Source: Limnephilus marmoratus (taxonomy: Eukaryota > Arthropoda > Insecta > Trichoptera > Limnephilidae). From it: DNA of 64,000 bases. Location: NCBI GenBank assembly GCA_917880885.1, contig OU862917.1, forward strand, positions 53,614,727 through 53,678,726, in the 5' to 3' direction. Positions 35,601 through 46,381 of the stretch are shown here, in pieces; the stretch's first letter is position 1, and each line of letters starts with the position of its first letter. The notes beneath the pieces were generated by a model. It did not search any database, was not told the DNA's origin, and worked only from the letters and a program-made list of their open reading frames with translations. The position numbers were made by a program, and so were the translations under genes.

Positions 35601-38600
35601 AACGCACTTGGGGAGGGGGAGAGGGGCTCATGTGAAAAGTTACTGTGCGTTACGAGGGGGGGGGGGGGGGGTTCGAACAACGCGTTACGTAACATGTTTT
35701 TCTTTATTGAGATAAAAATAAGTAGGGAATTACAATCTTCCAAGTTGGAAATCTCTTTGTTTTATTTTTTTTTCTCTTTGTTTTTTTACTCTTGCAGCTA
35801 CAAAGTGATATAAATTCCATCGTCGAATGGAATCACAAATAAATTTGTATTTAATATTAAGAAATGCTCTATTATGTGCTACACCAAGGCGAACAAAACG
35901 ATTTACTATAACTACAAAATGTCTTATTCGTCTCTACAGCACATTGTTATTTTGAGAGATTTGGGAATCACATTTGATGCGCACCTAACATTTCACGTCC
36001 ACATAGAAACGATATGCAGCAAAGCTCTAAGAATGCTAGGATTTGTGCTAAGCAACTCCAGATACTTTTGGAGCTCAGCCGCGATTCGTTTGCTATACTA
36101 TAGTTTAGTACGGAGCATTTTGGACAGTGGTTCAATAATATGGGGACCAGTGGATTTAACATACTTTCAAATGATTGAAAAAGTGCAAACGAAGTTTCTG
36201 AGATATTTATATCTTAGAGACTTCGGATATTATCCCTGGTTATATCCATCAGCCTTTTTATCCAGCATGCTGGGTATTAATAGCCTCGCCGAAAGAAGGA
36301 AAACTGCTTTGCTGACAACAGCATATAAACTTTTAAACGGTAACATCTGTATTCCCGATATATTACAAAAATTTGAGTTTTATGTCCTCGACAACTTCAC
36401 AAGAGCGCGCAGACACAGAACTTTTGTTGTTCCGAGATGCAGAACTAACTTACCATTAGTAATGCCGCTCGGAAAAATGATTCTGTTACTAAATTTCCTG
36501 TCCCCTGATATAGATAATTTTAAACTAAATATTCATCGATTCAAAAACGCTAGTATTGCTTAATAAAATAAAATGTATGTTTATTATTCGTTATGCAAAG
36601 ATATTGGAATATAAGTAGATGTGCTATCTGCTGTTTTTACTATGTGGGTCTGCGCTTCCGGGTGTCGCCGATATGGTTTACCAATTAACAAATAAACTAA
36701 AAGAACAAATAATTAACGAATAAACCAAACGAACGTTAAACTAAATGAACGAATTCTTTCCTTATTCAAAATATATTGTTAACCAATATTAATGCACATT
36801 TTCAAAAAATCGACGAAATGAACAAATTCTTTTTGTATGAAAACTACCCTAATTAGCGCGTAGTCCGGCAACAGTTGCGCGGACACCATAGCATATCTCT
36901 TCTGTATTAGAATATCTTTGTCGTTATGTATAACTGTAAATGTGCATTTAAAATAAAATAAATAAAATTACCGCAAACGCGATTAAAACAAGAAAAAAGG
37001 TATTTAAGCGACTTTCCAGGGGGGGGGAGGGGGGGGTCAAACATCTTCAAAAATTGCGTTATGTAATACTTGAACGCCCCCTAAGCCGACAAAAAGATTT
37101 TCAATTTTTAGCAGATCCATCATTGTTTTTGGTATCCATCGGTATCACATTAGCTGCCATATAGCTGCCACATTACTGGCCGCTGCAAATGTATGATCTG
37201 AAGAGACATGAGTTTAATGGTTTGATATTTGATAGGCAATTATATGATATTAATTTAACTATGGACTTAAATAATCTGGAACAGTGTTACGTTAATACTT
37301 ATTTCTAATTGAATGAAAGATCTATAAACAGTCTGTCTTGTAGAGTGTATAGTAGGGGTCACCAAATGGCAGACTGCGGTCCGGATCCGGACCGCCGACC
37401 TATTTTGTGCGGACCGTGTGTTAACAATACAAAATATTTTTTCATTAAGCATCATCGGAATTTGAAAATAGATTCACAGATTTTAAGAAAATTGAGAATG
37501 TCGTCGACAACCTCAGTAACATTTACTCTCTGCATCCTGGTGATAAATGGAGCAATGAAGCTGAAAATATTTTCGGCAGTAATAAAGCTGCTGTCCAGAT
37601 GGAAATAATCGATTTCCCAGAAAATACAGTTTTAAAACACCAAAAACTGGAAGTTTCTTTTCAAGAGTTTTGGATAAAATTTGTTTGTGCTAATAAATAC
37701 CCAGAATTAAAAGAATTAGCCTTGAAACATCTCACTTTGTTTGGGTCAACATACGTTTGTGAAGCAGCATTTTCCAAGATGAACCATAATAAGATCAAGA
37801 AAGGAACGCTCCGATGGTTTGGGCATGTAGAGCGAATGAACGAAGAAAGGAGTGTAAGGAGAATATATGACGCAAATGTGAATGGTAGAAGAAGTCGAGG
37901 ACGCCCAAGAAAGACATGGCACATACTTGAGTCGGGCCATGTCAAGAGTCAGAATAATAGAAGAGAATGTATGAGACGTTGTATGAATGTAAACGAGGCA
38001 AGGAATGTGTGCCAAGACCGGGATGTTTGGCGGTCCGTCCTCTCTGCCTACCCCTGCGGAGAAACAGCGTGATGGTGAGTTAGTTAGTTAGTTAACTTCC
38101 ATAAAAATAAATTCCGGGACAGACTTACCGATGAACATCTCCAAGATTTAATGACACTACAATAGCCTGCACAAACTTTAGTCCAAACTTCGGACGGATA
38201 GTCCAAGGCAAAAAATGTCATTTTTCTCATTAATATTGTAAAAAACCCTTATTACCTACTTCTTTTTATTCATAACATATGTTTATTATGTAATAAAATA
38301 ATGATCCGGAACCCATTCGTTTTGTTTGTTCATTGATATTGTACCTACAAATATTTAAGTAGTACAATTTATTATTTCAATTGATCCTCAGCAATGACAA
38401 ACCCATTTAAGAAGAGCAAGTCACGGTGTTTGAAGAAGAGATTATGAAAGCACTGTGCAATGTACTTGTGAACGATGAATGCTCGTATTTCAGGGTGGCC
38501 ACAGACCTGGAAAACCGGGAATCATCAGTGAAATGTCAGGGAATTTATAAATATTTTTGGAATAACAGGAATATTTTTTTTATTTATAAATTCAAGTAGA

Positions 38601-41600
38601 TATTTTGAAAGTATAATACTATAATCTGACAAAAATCTGCAAGGCCGGCCGCAACGGTAATCGGCTGCTAAATTCCAATTTGCACAGAAATGTTATGCCA
38701 TATTTTTTTTTTAAATTAACTTGAATATCTGCATTTGACGGCCCGGTCGCGAGGTTAATTCACTGCAAAATTTCTATGTATGGGGCCGTTCAAGTATTAC
38801 GTAACGCACTTGGGGGGGGAGGGGGGGGGTCTGGTGAAACGTTACGGCGCGTTACGTAACATGTTTTTCTTTATTTAAATAAAAAACTAAGGAATTGAAA
38901 TCTTCAAGGTTGGCAAGCCTTTTAGTTTATGTTGTACGGGGAATTCCTCGACTGTATTGTGCGTCATTTTTATTTTATTTTCGTTGTCAGTATTTGTTAG
39001 TGTTTTAAACACGAAATACGCATAAAACAATTTGCTGTAGTCAGTGTTGTAAATGTGAGTTTTTAGGAATTATAATGTCCTCCAAACCGGGAGATTTACA
39101 TCATCAGCTGTTATTGGCCTATAAAGGCTCTCATGCTGACTTGTCAGCGCAGTGCAACCAAAAAATGCCAACCAAATTTGGAAGACAGCAAAAGAAAAGT
39201 TTAAAAAATATGAAAAATTTATGCAACATATGAATGATGTTATACAAGAGTTTTTAGTAAGAACAACGCTTTTTAGTTATTACACACAGGTTAGTTTACT
39301 GCTAAAATATAATAATATTACCTAAAGCTAGGTTTCGTAGAACATGGATAGTTACACTCGGAACATAAAAAAAGGTTTTCTTCACTGTGAATCGTTCTGT
39401 GGATTTTTTAATCTCCCTTTCGAGAACTTGAAAAACCAACTGGGACAAAAAAATAGTTTTGTCTGCTGAAGGTAAACATGTGATTTTTGTGCCTCTTTGT
39501 AGAACACGAATAGTTGCAGTAGAAACATGAAAGTGGTTTTGTAGCACTGTGAGTCAGCAAATGATTTCTAAGAAGTTCCTTTGTACAACACGAATAATTG
39601 CAGTCGGGACACGAAAAAGGTTTTGGTCCAGTGTGGGTAAACATGTGAATTTTTAGATACCGTTTTGTAGCGCCTGAATAGTCGCACTCGGGACAAGTAA
39701 AAGGTTTTTCATCACTGTGAATTAGCAAGTGCCGTTTTAGTTTTTTTTTGAGAAGAAGAATAGTTGCAGTCAGGGCATGAAATGGGTTTTTCACCACTGT
39801 GAGTAAACATGTTTTTTTTATTTCTCTGAATAGTTACAGTCGGAACATGAAAAATGCTTTTCTCCACAATGAGTAGAGTCAGCAAGTCAATTCTTGGATA
39901 TCCCTGTTAAGAACACAAATAGTTGCAGTCAGGACATGTAAAAGGTTTTCTCTTCTGTAAATCGCACGGTGGATTTAAAAATTGTCCTATTGAGAACATG
40001 TATAACTGCATTCTGGACAGGAAACTGGTTTTTGTCCACTGTGCTTTAACATGTGATTTTTGGTGACTCTTTGTAGAACATGAATAGTGCAGTAGATACA
40101 TGTAAAAGGTTTTGTATCATTTTGAGTAAGCAAATGAGTTCCTTTGCACTACATGAATAATTGCAGTCGGGACATGAAAAAGGTTTTTGTCCAGTGTGGT
40201 TCAATACGTGAACTTTTGGATACCGTTGTGTAGCGCATGAATAGTCGCAATCGGGACAAGAAAAAGGTTTTTCGTCACTGTGAGTTAGCAAGTGCCGTTT
40301 TGGTTTTTTTTTGAGAAGTAGAATAGTTGCAGTCAGGACATGAAATGGATTTTTCTCCACTGTGGGTAAACATGGGTAAATTTTAGATTTCTCTTCGTTG
40401 TACATGAATAGTTGCAGTTGGAACATGAAAACGGTTTTTCTACACCGTGAGTCAGAAAGAGACTTCTTAGATATCTCTTTAGAAGACACGAATAGTTGCA
40501 GTCAGGACATGAAAATGGTTTTTATCTTCTGTGAATCATACTGTTGATTTTTAAATCTTCCCTTTGAGAACTTGTATAACTGCATTCGGGACGTGGAAAA
40601 GGTTTAACTCCACTATGAGTCAGCTTGTGAATCATAGTGGAGTAAAGTGTTGCTCCACAGGGAAAACTTAGGGAAATTTCTTTCCTCAGGGCCTCCTCAC
40701 TAAAGCTAATGTAAAAGAAAGTTTGTGTTGTAAAACCATGTAGGTTTATTTTAGGTAAGACAGTGTTAAATTGTGGAGATCTGGAAGGAATACAAGGCCG
40801 ATAAAAATAATAATTTTCTCAATTTTTTTCATAAATGATAATATGAATAAATAAAATGTATATAATGTATCGCGAGTTAGAAATCTCTTGTTTTATTTAT
40901 TACCGCAAACGCGATAAAATCAAGAAAAAGGGTATTTAAGCGACATTTCAGTACGTTGCGCAACTTAATTGTGACTTTCAGGTAAAAATTGTTACTTGGG
41001 TGTTACGTAACGCTTAGGGGGGGGGGGGGGGTTGAACAGGAAAACGTTACAGCGCGTTACATGGGGGGGAGGGGGGGTCAAAAATCTTCAAAAATTCCAT
41101 TACGTAATACTTGAACGCTCCCTATTATTTTTAATGGAACGGTATTTTTCCAAGTATACTTCAAATATCTGTATTTGACGGACTGGCGCAACGGTATACT
41201 TCCAAAATAATAATACGAATTAGGAAAATTTATTAACGCGTTGGGAAATTTTTCAGCATTTTACCTGTCTTCAGAAAACGTCGGTCTTTCATATTCAAAT
41301 TTATGAAATAATACTATGTTTTACAGAAAATGTTTCGCAGGTGAACCAACAATTGACCCCTGACATTATAATATTTTGAGCATAATTTACCTATTTCGAA
41401 TGTTAAATCGGCTCCAAAAATTTCTTTAATAATAAGTTGGTATGAATATCAAACAAATTTATTTAGAGTCGATTTTTTATACATATACGCTGGTATACAT
41501 ATACAATAAACAGGGTGTCCGGGGGTAAAGTGCATTAACTTCGGGAGGTGATTCTACATGATAGTACAAGTAAAAAAAAGATACATAACTTTTTTCGAAA

Positions 41601-42848
41601 TTCCAACATTTAGGGGTAGTTTTGAGGTAGAAAGATAAAATTAGTCCGGCGCAGTGGACGGAATGAAGAAAAAACACGAATTAATTCCTTGCTGACTAAA
41701 TATATAAGTATATAAGTATGAAGGGGGAGCAACTGTCAGGGGATCAACTGTCTTTTTTAATGAATTTTTTCGACATTTTTTACAAAAAATTTCAAACAAT
41801 GATTTTTTTTAGAATTGTATTAACTTATTCGAACCTTATTGTAAACATGAATAACTTTTTGATTAAAATTTTTGCAGTTTCTAAAATAAATTTTTAAAAG
41901 ATATGCCCCTATATCAAATAAAAAATATCAAGGGAAAATGTAAAAACTGATCTGGAAATCCTGGAATTATAAGGGAATTTTGAAATCCGTTTAGTTAATT
42001 AAGCGAGTGATCTCTCTGCAGGAAATATGCAGCATGAGGAGGAGCCGGCGGCTGGAGGAGCCACAGGGAGGGGAATGGAGCCACAGCCATCCACAAGTAA
42101 GGGGAACAGCTTCACTGGTCCCCGCACAGAGAAGAAACGTTTTACCTGTGAACAATGCCAATTTTCGTCTAATCGTTCAATAGATTTAAGTAGCCGTAAA
42201 CTGATGCACACGGGAGAGAAACCTTTCTCCTGTGATGTCTGTCAGTATACCTGCACTCGTGCAGGAAATTTAAAAAGTCATAAACTTACTCACACGGGGG
42301 AGAAACCTTTCTCTTGTGATGTTTGTGAGTATACCTGCACTCATGCAGTAAGTTTAAAAATACATAAATTTACTCACACGGGGGAAAAACCTTTCTCTTG
42401 TGATGTTTGTCAGTATACCTGCACTCAAGCAGCTCATTTAAAAAGTCATAAACTTACTCACACGGGGGAGAAACCTTTCTCTTGTGATGTTTGTGAGTAT
42501 ACTTGCACTCGAGCAGGAGATTTAAAAAGACATAAACTTACTCACACGGGGGAGAAACCTTTCTCTTGTGATGTTTGTCAGTATACCTGCACTCAAGCAG
42601 GACATTTAAAAAGTCATAAACTTACTCACATGGGGGAGAAACCTTTCTCTTGTGATGTTTGTCAGTATACCTGCACTCAAGCAGGACATTTAAAAAGACA
42701 TAAACTTACTCACACGGGGGAGAAACCTTTCTCTTGTGATGTTTGTCAGTATACCTGCACTCAAGCAGGACATTTAAAAAGTCATAAACTTACTCACATG
42801 GGGGAGAAACCTTTCTCCCAATATCCTAAACTTACTCACAATAAGTAA
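32642..42848 (+). CDS. PRDM9-like histone methyltransferase: KRAB-SSXRD-SET-zinc finger array, 10 exons
   Basis: Exons 32642-32762, 32843-32920, 33005-33072, 33161-33225, 33312-33394, 33470-33553, 33633-33883, 33974-34116, 34211-34335, 42022-42848. Every junction is GT-AG and in phase, giving 614 residues. Seen in order: KRAB-like GLFTKKEWSMMNEE (about 13-40); SSXRD-like basic/acidic KKRRLRRLKRVNYMELEEQE (about 140-163); zinc knuckle CDVC...CPLH (168-182); PR/SET with PSGIPGAGRGAW, FGPYRG, NWLRFVNC, QIFYR and ELLVWYGSEY. Tyr233, Tyr297 and Tyr313 fall where mouse/human PRDM9 has the three catalytic-site tyrosines. Residues 380-603 hold eight C2H2 fingers. Family role: trimethylates H3K4/H3K36 at sites bound by the fingers in meiotic nuclei. 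Exon J joins across a 7.7-kb TE-filled intron; splice phase and the in-frame Gly-Asn-Met junction support it. Alternative: exons 1-9 and the finger exon are separate genes. The second Met (32651) could also start. Confidence 0.88.
35580..37081. mobile_element. Harbinger-like element 1 in the last PRDM9-like intron
   Basis: Ends GGGGCCGTTCAAGTATTACG and inverted GGGGGCGTTCAAGTATTACA, with TAA duplicated at 35577-35579 and 37082-37084, matching the 3-bp TWA target of PIF-Harbinger. G-runs lie inside both ends. No transposase remains; most of the element is an inserted LINE. Confidence 0.8.
35790..36965 (+). pseudogene. Jockey-like LINE fragment (RT C-terminus plus 3' tail)
   Basis: One open stretch ending at 36563 reads as the C-terminal part of a non-LTR polymerase: LGITFDAHLTFHVHIE, RMLGFVLSNSRYF, YYSLVRSILDSGSIIW. 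It is followed by about 400 bp of 3' sequence ending AAAATAAAATAAATAAAAT. 5'-truncated; the start boundary is approximate. It is open for 229 codons, so it is a recent insertion within Harbinger-like element 1. Confidence 0.75.
37340..38165 (+). pseudogene. hAT (ZBED/FAM200-type) transposase C-terminal remnant
   Basis: A start resembling a hAT terminus (GGGGTCACCAAATGGCAGAC near 37356) is followed by decayed coding sequence: FQEFWIKFVCANKYPELKEL, HLTLFGSTYVCEAAFSKMNH. After a LINE insertion it continues with RDRLTDEHLQDLMTLQ-stop near 38165. This is the hAT dimerisation domain. Frameshifts and missing upstream domains make it a fossil. Confidence 0.75.
37790..38095 (+). mobile_element. 5'-truncated RTE-like LINE end with (GTTA)n tail
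   Basis: Encodes only the last ~90 residues ([44 protein letters not shown]) and ends in GTTAGTTAGTTAGTTAA. Same family as 12720-14470. It splits the hAT transposase remnant between KMNH and RDRLTDEH. Confidence 0.8.
38782..41122. mobile_element. Harbinger-like element 2 carrying an antisense zinc-finger pseudogene
   Basis: Ends GGGGCCGTTCAAGTATTACG / inverted GGGAGCGTTCAAGTATTACG, with TAT duplicated at 38779-38781 and 41123-41125. Near 39075-39260 a plus-strand remnant resembles a Myb/SANT-like accessory protein (LLAYKGSHADLSAQ, then in a shifted frame KFKKYEKFMQHMND), consistent with a two-gene Harbinger. It shares inner sequence (ACCGCAAACGCGAT, 36970 and 40900) with element 1. G-runs up to 19 lie near the right end. 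Confidence 0.75.
39318..40625 (-). pseudogene. Frameshifted C2H2 zinc-finger array
   Basis: About a dozen degenerate fingers on minus, many of the form CPDCNYSC-x-TK...H, with HTGQKPFSC linkers, broken by frameshifts (open blocks 40489-40046, 39797-39408, 39547-39302). A segment of about 240 bp is duplicated internally (39578-39812 and 40142-40374, 564 bp apart). The core differs from the CDVCQYTC fingers of the neighbouring gene, so it is not a simple inverted copy of that array. Possibly captured by the surrounding Harbinger-like element. Confidence 0.8.
42141..42812 (+). repeat. 84-bp coding minisatellite: eight-finger C2H2 array
   Basis: Eight 84-bp units of 28 codons each (CDVC-x12-H-x3-H, TGEKP linker). 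Fingers 6 and 8 are identical at DNA level. Helix residues (-1,2,3,6) are, from finger 1: RIDS, RGNS, HVSI, QAHS, RGDR, QGHS, QGHR, QGHS. Nearly all other codons are unchanged. Finger 1 has lost its first zinc-binding His (Arg instead), and the repeat decays into a partial ninth unit before the stop. Two linkers read HMGEKP. Confidence 0.95.
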
Positions 42849-42985
42849 TTTAAAGAAAAAACATTTGTATTAACATGAAAATTTAGCCATTTATTTGAAT
42901 AAGTAAGTAATACAATGTCATGCCAAAAATTCACAATCAAATTTAAACTTACTTACATATTTATATTTCCTCCATAACTCACCAC

Positions 42986-43676
42986 TATGACTTTATTAAA
43001 ATCAAATTAAATTGATGTTGAACTATAATACACTGTGCCATATAACATATGTATATACAGGTGAACTATGACTTTATTAAAATCAAATTAAATTGATGTT
43101 GAACTATAATACACTGTGCCATATAACATATATACATGTGAACTATGACTTTATTAAAATCAAATTAAATTGATGTTGAACTATAATACACTGTGCCATA
43201 TAACATATATACAGGTGAACTATGACTTTATTAAAATCAAATTAAATTGATGTTGAACTATAATACACTGTGCCATATAACATATATAGGTGAACTATGA
43301 CTTTATTAAAATCAAATTAAATTGATGTTGAACTATAATACACTGTGCCATATAACATATATACAGGTGAACTATGACTTTATTAAAATCAAATTAAATT
43401 GATGTTGAACTATAATACACTGTGCCATATAACATATATAGGTGAACTATGACTTTATTAAAATCAAATTAAATTGATGTTGAACTATAATACACTGTGC
43501 CATATAACATATATAGGTGAACTATGACTTTATTAAAATCAAATTAAATTGATGTTGAACTATAATACACTGTGCCATATAACATATATACAGGTGAACT
43601 ATGACTTTATTAAAATCAAATTAAATTGATGTTGAACTATAATACACTGTGCCATATAACATATATACAGGTGAAC
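42986..43676. repeat. Noncoding minisatellite just after the PRDM9-like stop
   Basis: Nine units of about 73-81 bp, each beginning TATGACTTTATTAAAATC and ending ACATATATACAGGTGAAC with small indels; starts near 42986, 43067, 43144, 43221, 43296, 43373, 43448, 43523 and 43600. It begins 138 bp after the stop codon, so it probably lies in the 3' UTR or immediately downstream. Unit-to-unit identity is very high. Confidence 0.92.
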
Positions 43677-44565
43677 TATTACTTTGTTCAAAATATTAAC
43701 AATCATTTCTGTGTTCACTATTTCAATTAATCATTTACCTTCATATTTTTCTTATCTGTAATTTTAACACTTGTCGTGATCTTGAGGTAATCCAACCGCT
43801 TTCCCGTCATGATCTGACCTATGTATTTGATTTAACTTGATTGGCCCTGAATTCTTCTACTGTTCAATTTTGCATCATATTTTTTCATGGCGTTACTTTC
43901 GCCATTGATTTGATGGTCTTGTTATGTGCTTTTAAACCCCTGTGGAGCGTCGATGCTCCCATTCATACATATATCAGGGGACGAGAGGTGTGAAGAGACA
44001 TGACTAACCTTGCACCAGTCAAAGGTTCATCACAGAGTGTCATTCCATGCTGTGCGTCTCCTGGTTGGGACTTTCGACACTCAATGTCTCTGTTTAAGTT
44101 ATATGTTTATATCTGATAACTTAATACACAACTAATTTCTTATGATGTTCAGTAAACTTCTGTAAGTACTTGCACATATTCATTACCTGTAGGGAAGTAC
44201 CAATTAAATATCAGTTCTAATATGGTTTTATCCCCTGCTTTACAATAATTTGGTTGTTAAAAGTATTTAACATACCTATATGTATAGTAAAAGAAAAAAA
44301 ATAATTAATACTTGTATTTTTTTTTTTTTTTTATTAATGTGTATTACGCCCGCGACATATGGCGAGTTCAAAATTAAATTAATTAAATTTAAAAAAAAGA
44401 GGAAACGAATTAAACGAACTACTGATTTAAGTAATTTATTCTGATGCAAAAGGTCAGGTGTTAATTCGAAACCATGAAGTTAAACCATATAAGTCGCTGA
44501 AAACTTATCGAATAATCTCCCTCAGCACAGGATCTCCTAGTGAGGAGGACTACGAATATAATTTC

Positions 44566-44598
<33 letters not shown>

Positions 44599-45734
44599 AG
44601 TTTATGTTACGGCATTTAGTGGCTCAAAGCGTCCTTTAATTACCGGAACTTCTTGATCATTTCGACTTACTGGCTCATTTGGGCACTTAGTGGCTCATCG
44701 TTTTTTTTTTTTTAAGTCCATCATATCAAACTCGATGAGACGAGTCGAACGGTGTAAAAAAAATTTTTGAGTGAATAAATGACATTTTTACGTGGACCGT
44801 TAATGCTCCGGAATGCGTTTTTTATCAGTAAATATTCATCCATACTTAGAACATCAACTGGGTACACTTTTTATCGCATCTATAACATCACGGCATGCGA
44901 CGTTGCCGGATGTTCTCGTCATACAATATCATTCAAACTCCAAGTCGTTTATCAATGCTTTGCGATATTGAACTCAATGGTTAAATTCCTCAAAATCTAT
45001 TATCGCATGACATTGCTATGTCAGATTGAATCTTTTGCGATTTGTTATATGTTTGCCGGTATGTTATGTTGTATTCTATCTACATAGGTAGCCAGACTGC
45101 CAAGCGCTCGCTGTGGACTGTTAGTTGTTTTAGAAGAACAGACATTATATTATACGAGTAATATTTAGCGGCTATTCGCGCGCTTTTTTAAAATTGAAGA
45201 TTGATTTACGAATTGCTTTTATAATATCGTTATTAATTTTGTGTTAATTGTTTTTGTTTTTAATACAAGATTTATATTATTTCGTATTTTATTACACATT
45301 TATGTAGTTTTTCTTTAATAAATAAAATATTTGCTACGTAATTATGTATTTGTCTTTTGCGTTCCGAAAGCATAGTCAGTTGTAATGTGATGATATCTAT
45401 ACAGGGTTTTCTAAAAATTTCAGAAATATATTAGGTACTCATTTAATATGTTTTTTCATACAGTTATATTAATTTGTTTAAATGTTTTTTTAGTAGAACG
45501 TAATTTTTATAATGGATTATAATATTATCATATTTAAGAAATCTAACAAGTTTTTCATTTAAAAAAATGCTCTGTACCTAGGTAATTACTTTACGCGTGA
45601 CTATTTTTCAAAAGCATTGTCTCTAGTTGTATTGTAGTAGATAATAAAAAGGTGTTTTATTGTTGTTTGGGTGTATTTTATAAAAAATATTATGAACAAA
45701 AATAAACAATAATTTAAAAATAAATTACAATATA
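43677..45734. other. About 2 kb without recognisable genes
   Basis: Contains a T-run (44318-44332), an (AT)n tract (44573-44597), repeated TTTAGTGGCTCA motifs near 44616-44697, and a 102-codon open frame at 44779-45087 with no family resemblance. Mixed composition suggests old retroelement debris, but I cannot name it. Confidence 0.4.
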
Positions 45735-46110
45735 CTGCCTACATAGTCCAGGAGTAAGACCCTTGACTCACAATCCGCAGGTCTCAAATTTTATTTGATT
45801 AATTTGTGTTATTTCACAATTAATTCATTTAAAATAATATAAAGTATATTTGCGGCACGTTCCAGAGTGAAAGATACTCTCAGTATCGCCCTGCTGTAAG
45901 ACCACCATTCAGAATTGAAACATTGCTTGAAAATGGCTTTGGCCGTGTTTAGTGACCAGATCCGAATAGCCAGGTACTTCCCAACCTTCATCTTCCCCAC
46001 CTCCTTCCCCTATCCATTACCTTCAGCCTCATAACATACTGGGGATGCCATAGTCTCACTGGCTCCAGACGGGAACAGTTGGGACTCTTGTGCGGTATTC
46101 ACTGTAAAAA
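45735..46110 (+). mobile_element. tRNA-headed SINE, copy 2
   Basis: Plus-oriented relative of 1355-1765 and 48930-49345: a degenerate tRNA-like head (AGTAAGACCCTTGACTCACA, loop CTCACAA) near 45750-45790, the body with CCAGAGTGAAAGATACTCTC, and an end in GCGGTATTCACTGTAAAAAA. It lies about 190 bp upstream of the next gene. A 37-bp hairpin follows (GGATAACCAAATTTAG / TTAATTTGGTTATCC, 46157-46193). Confidence 0.7.
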
Positions 46111-46381
46111 AATAATATTTAGGTATTAACTTACTGGCATAATACGGTGGTTTGAGGGATAACCAAATTTAGTTAATTTGGTTATCCCTTAATTCTGATG
46201 GGTTACGGTACCACAATTTGTGAATTGGTCAAAATAAAGTTGGCAACACTGTCTCGATGTTAAGTTGATATTTGCGCTAGATTGGTATACCTATTTAATA
46301 TTTATGACGCCGCGGCCGCCCAGCGCATCCAATCGCGTGTGGAATTTGTCGTATGAATCCTTTTCTTTCGCATTTTATAAA

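Larger units (their letters stand above)
38491..41995. mobile_element. Degenerate copy E of the CAGGGTGGCCACA family, ending beside the finger exon
   Basis: The left end CAGGGTGGCCACAGACCTGG is intact. The right end (41940-41995, GGAATTATAAGGGAATTTTG then AAATCCGTTT) has lost its outer ~13 bp. The element surrounds Harbinger-like element 2 and stops only about 25 bp before the splice acceptor of the zinc-finger exon, so that acceptor's pyrimidine tract (TCTCTCTGCAG) is the first host sequence after it. A further repeat start (CAGGGTGTCCGGGGGTAAAG, 41512) lies inside. Confidence 0.6.
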
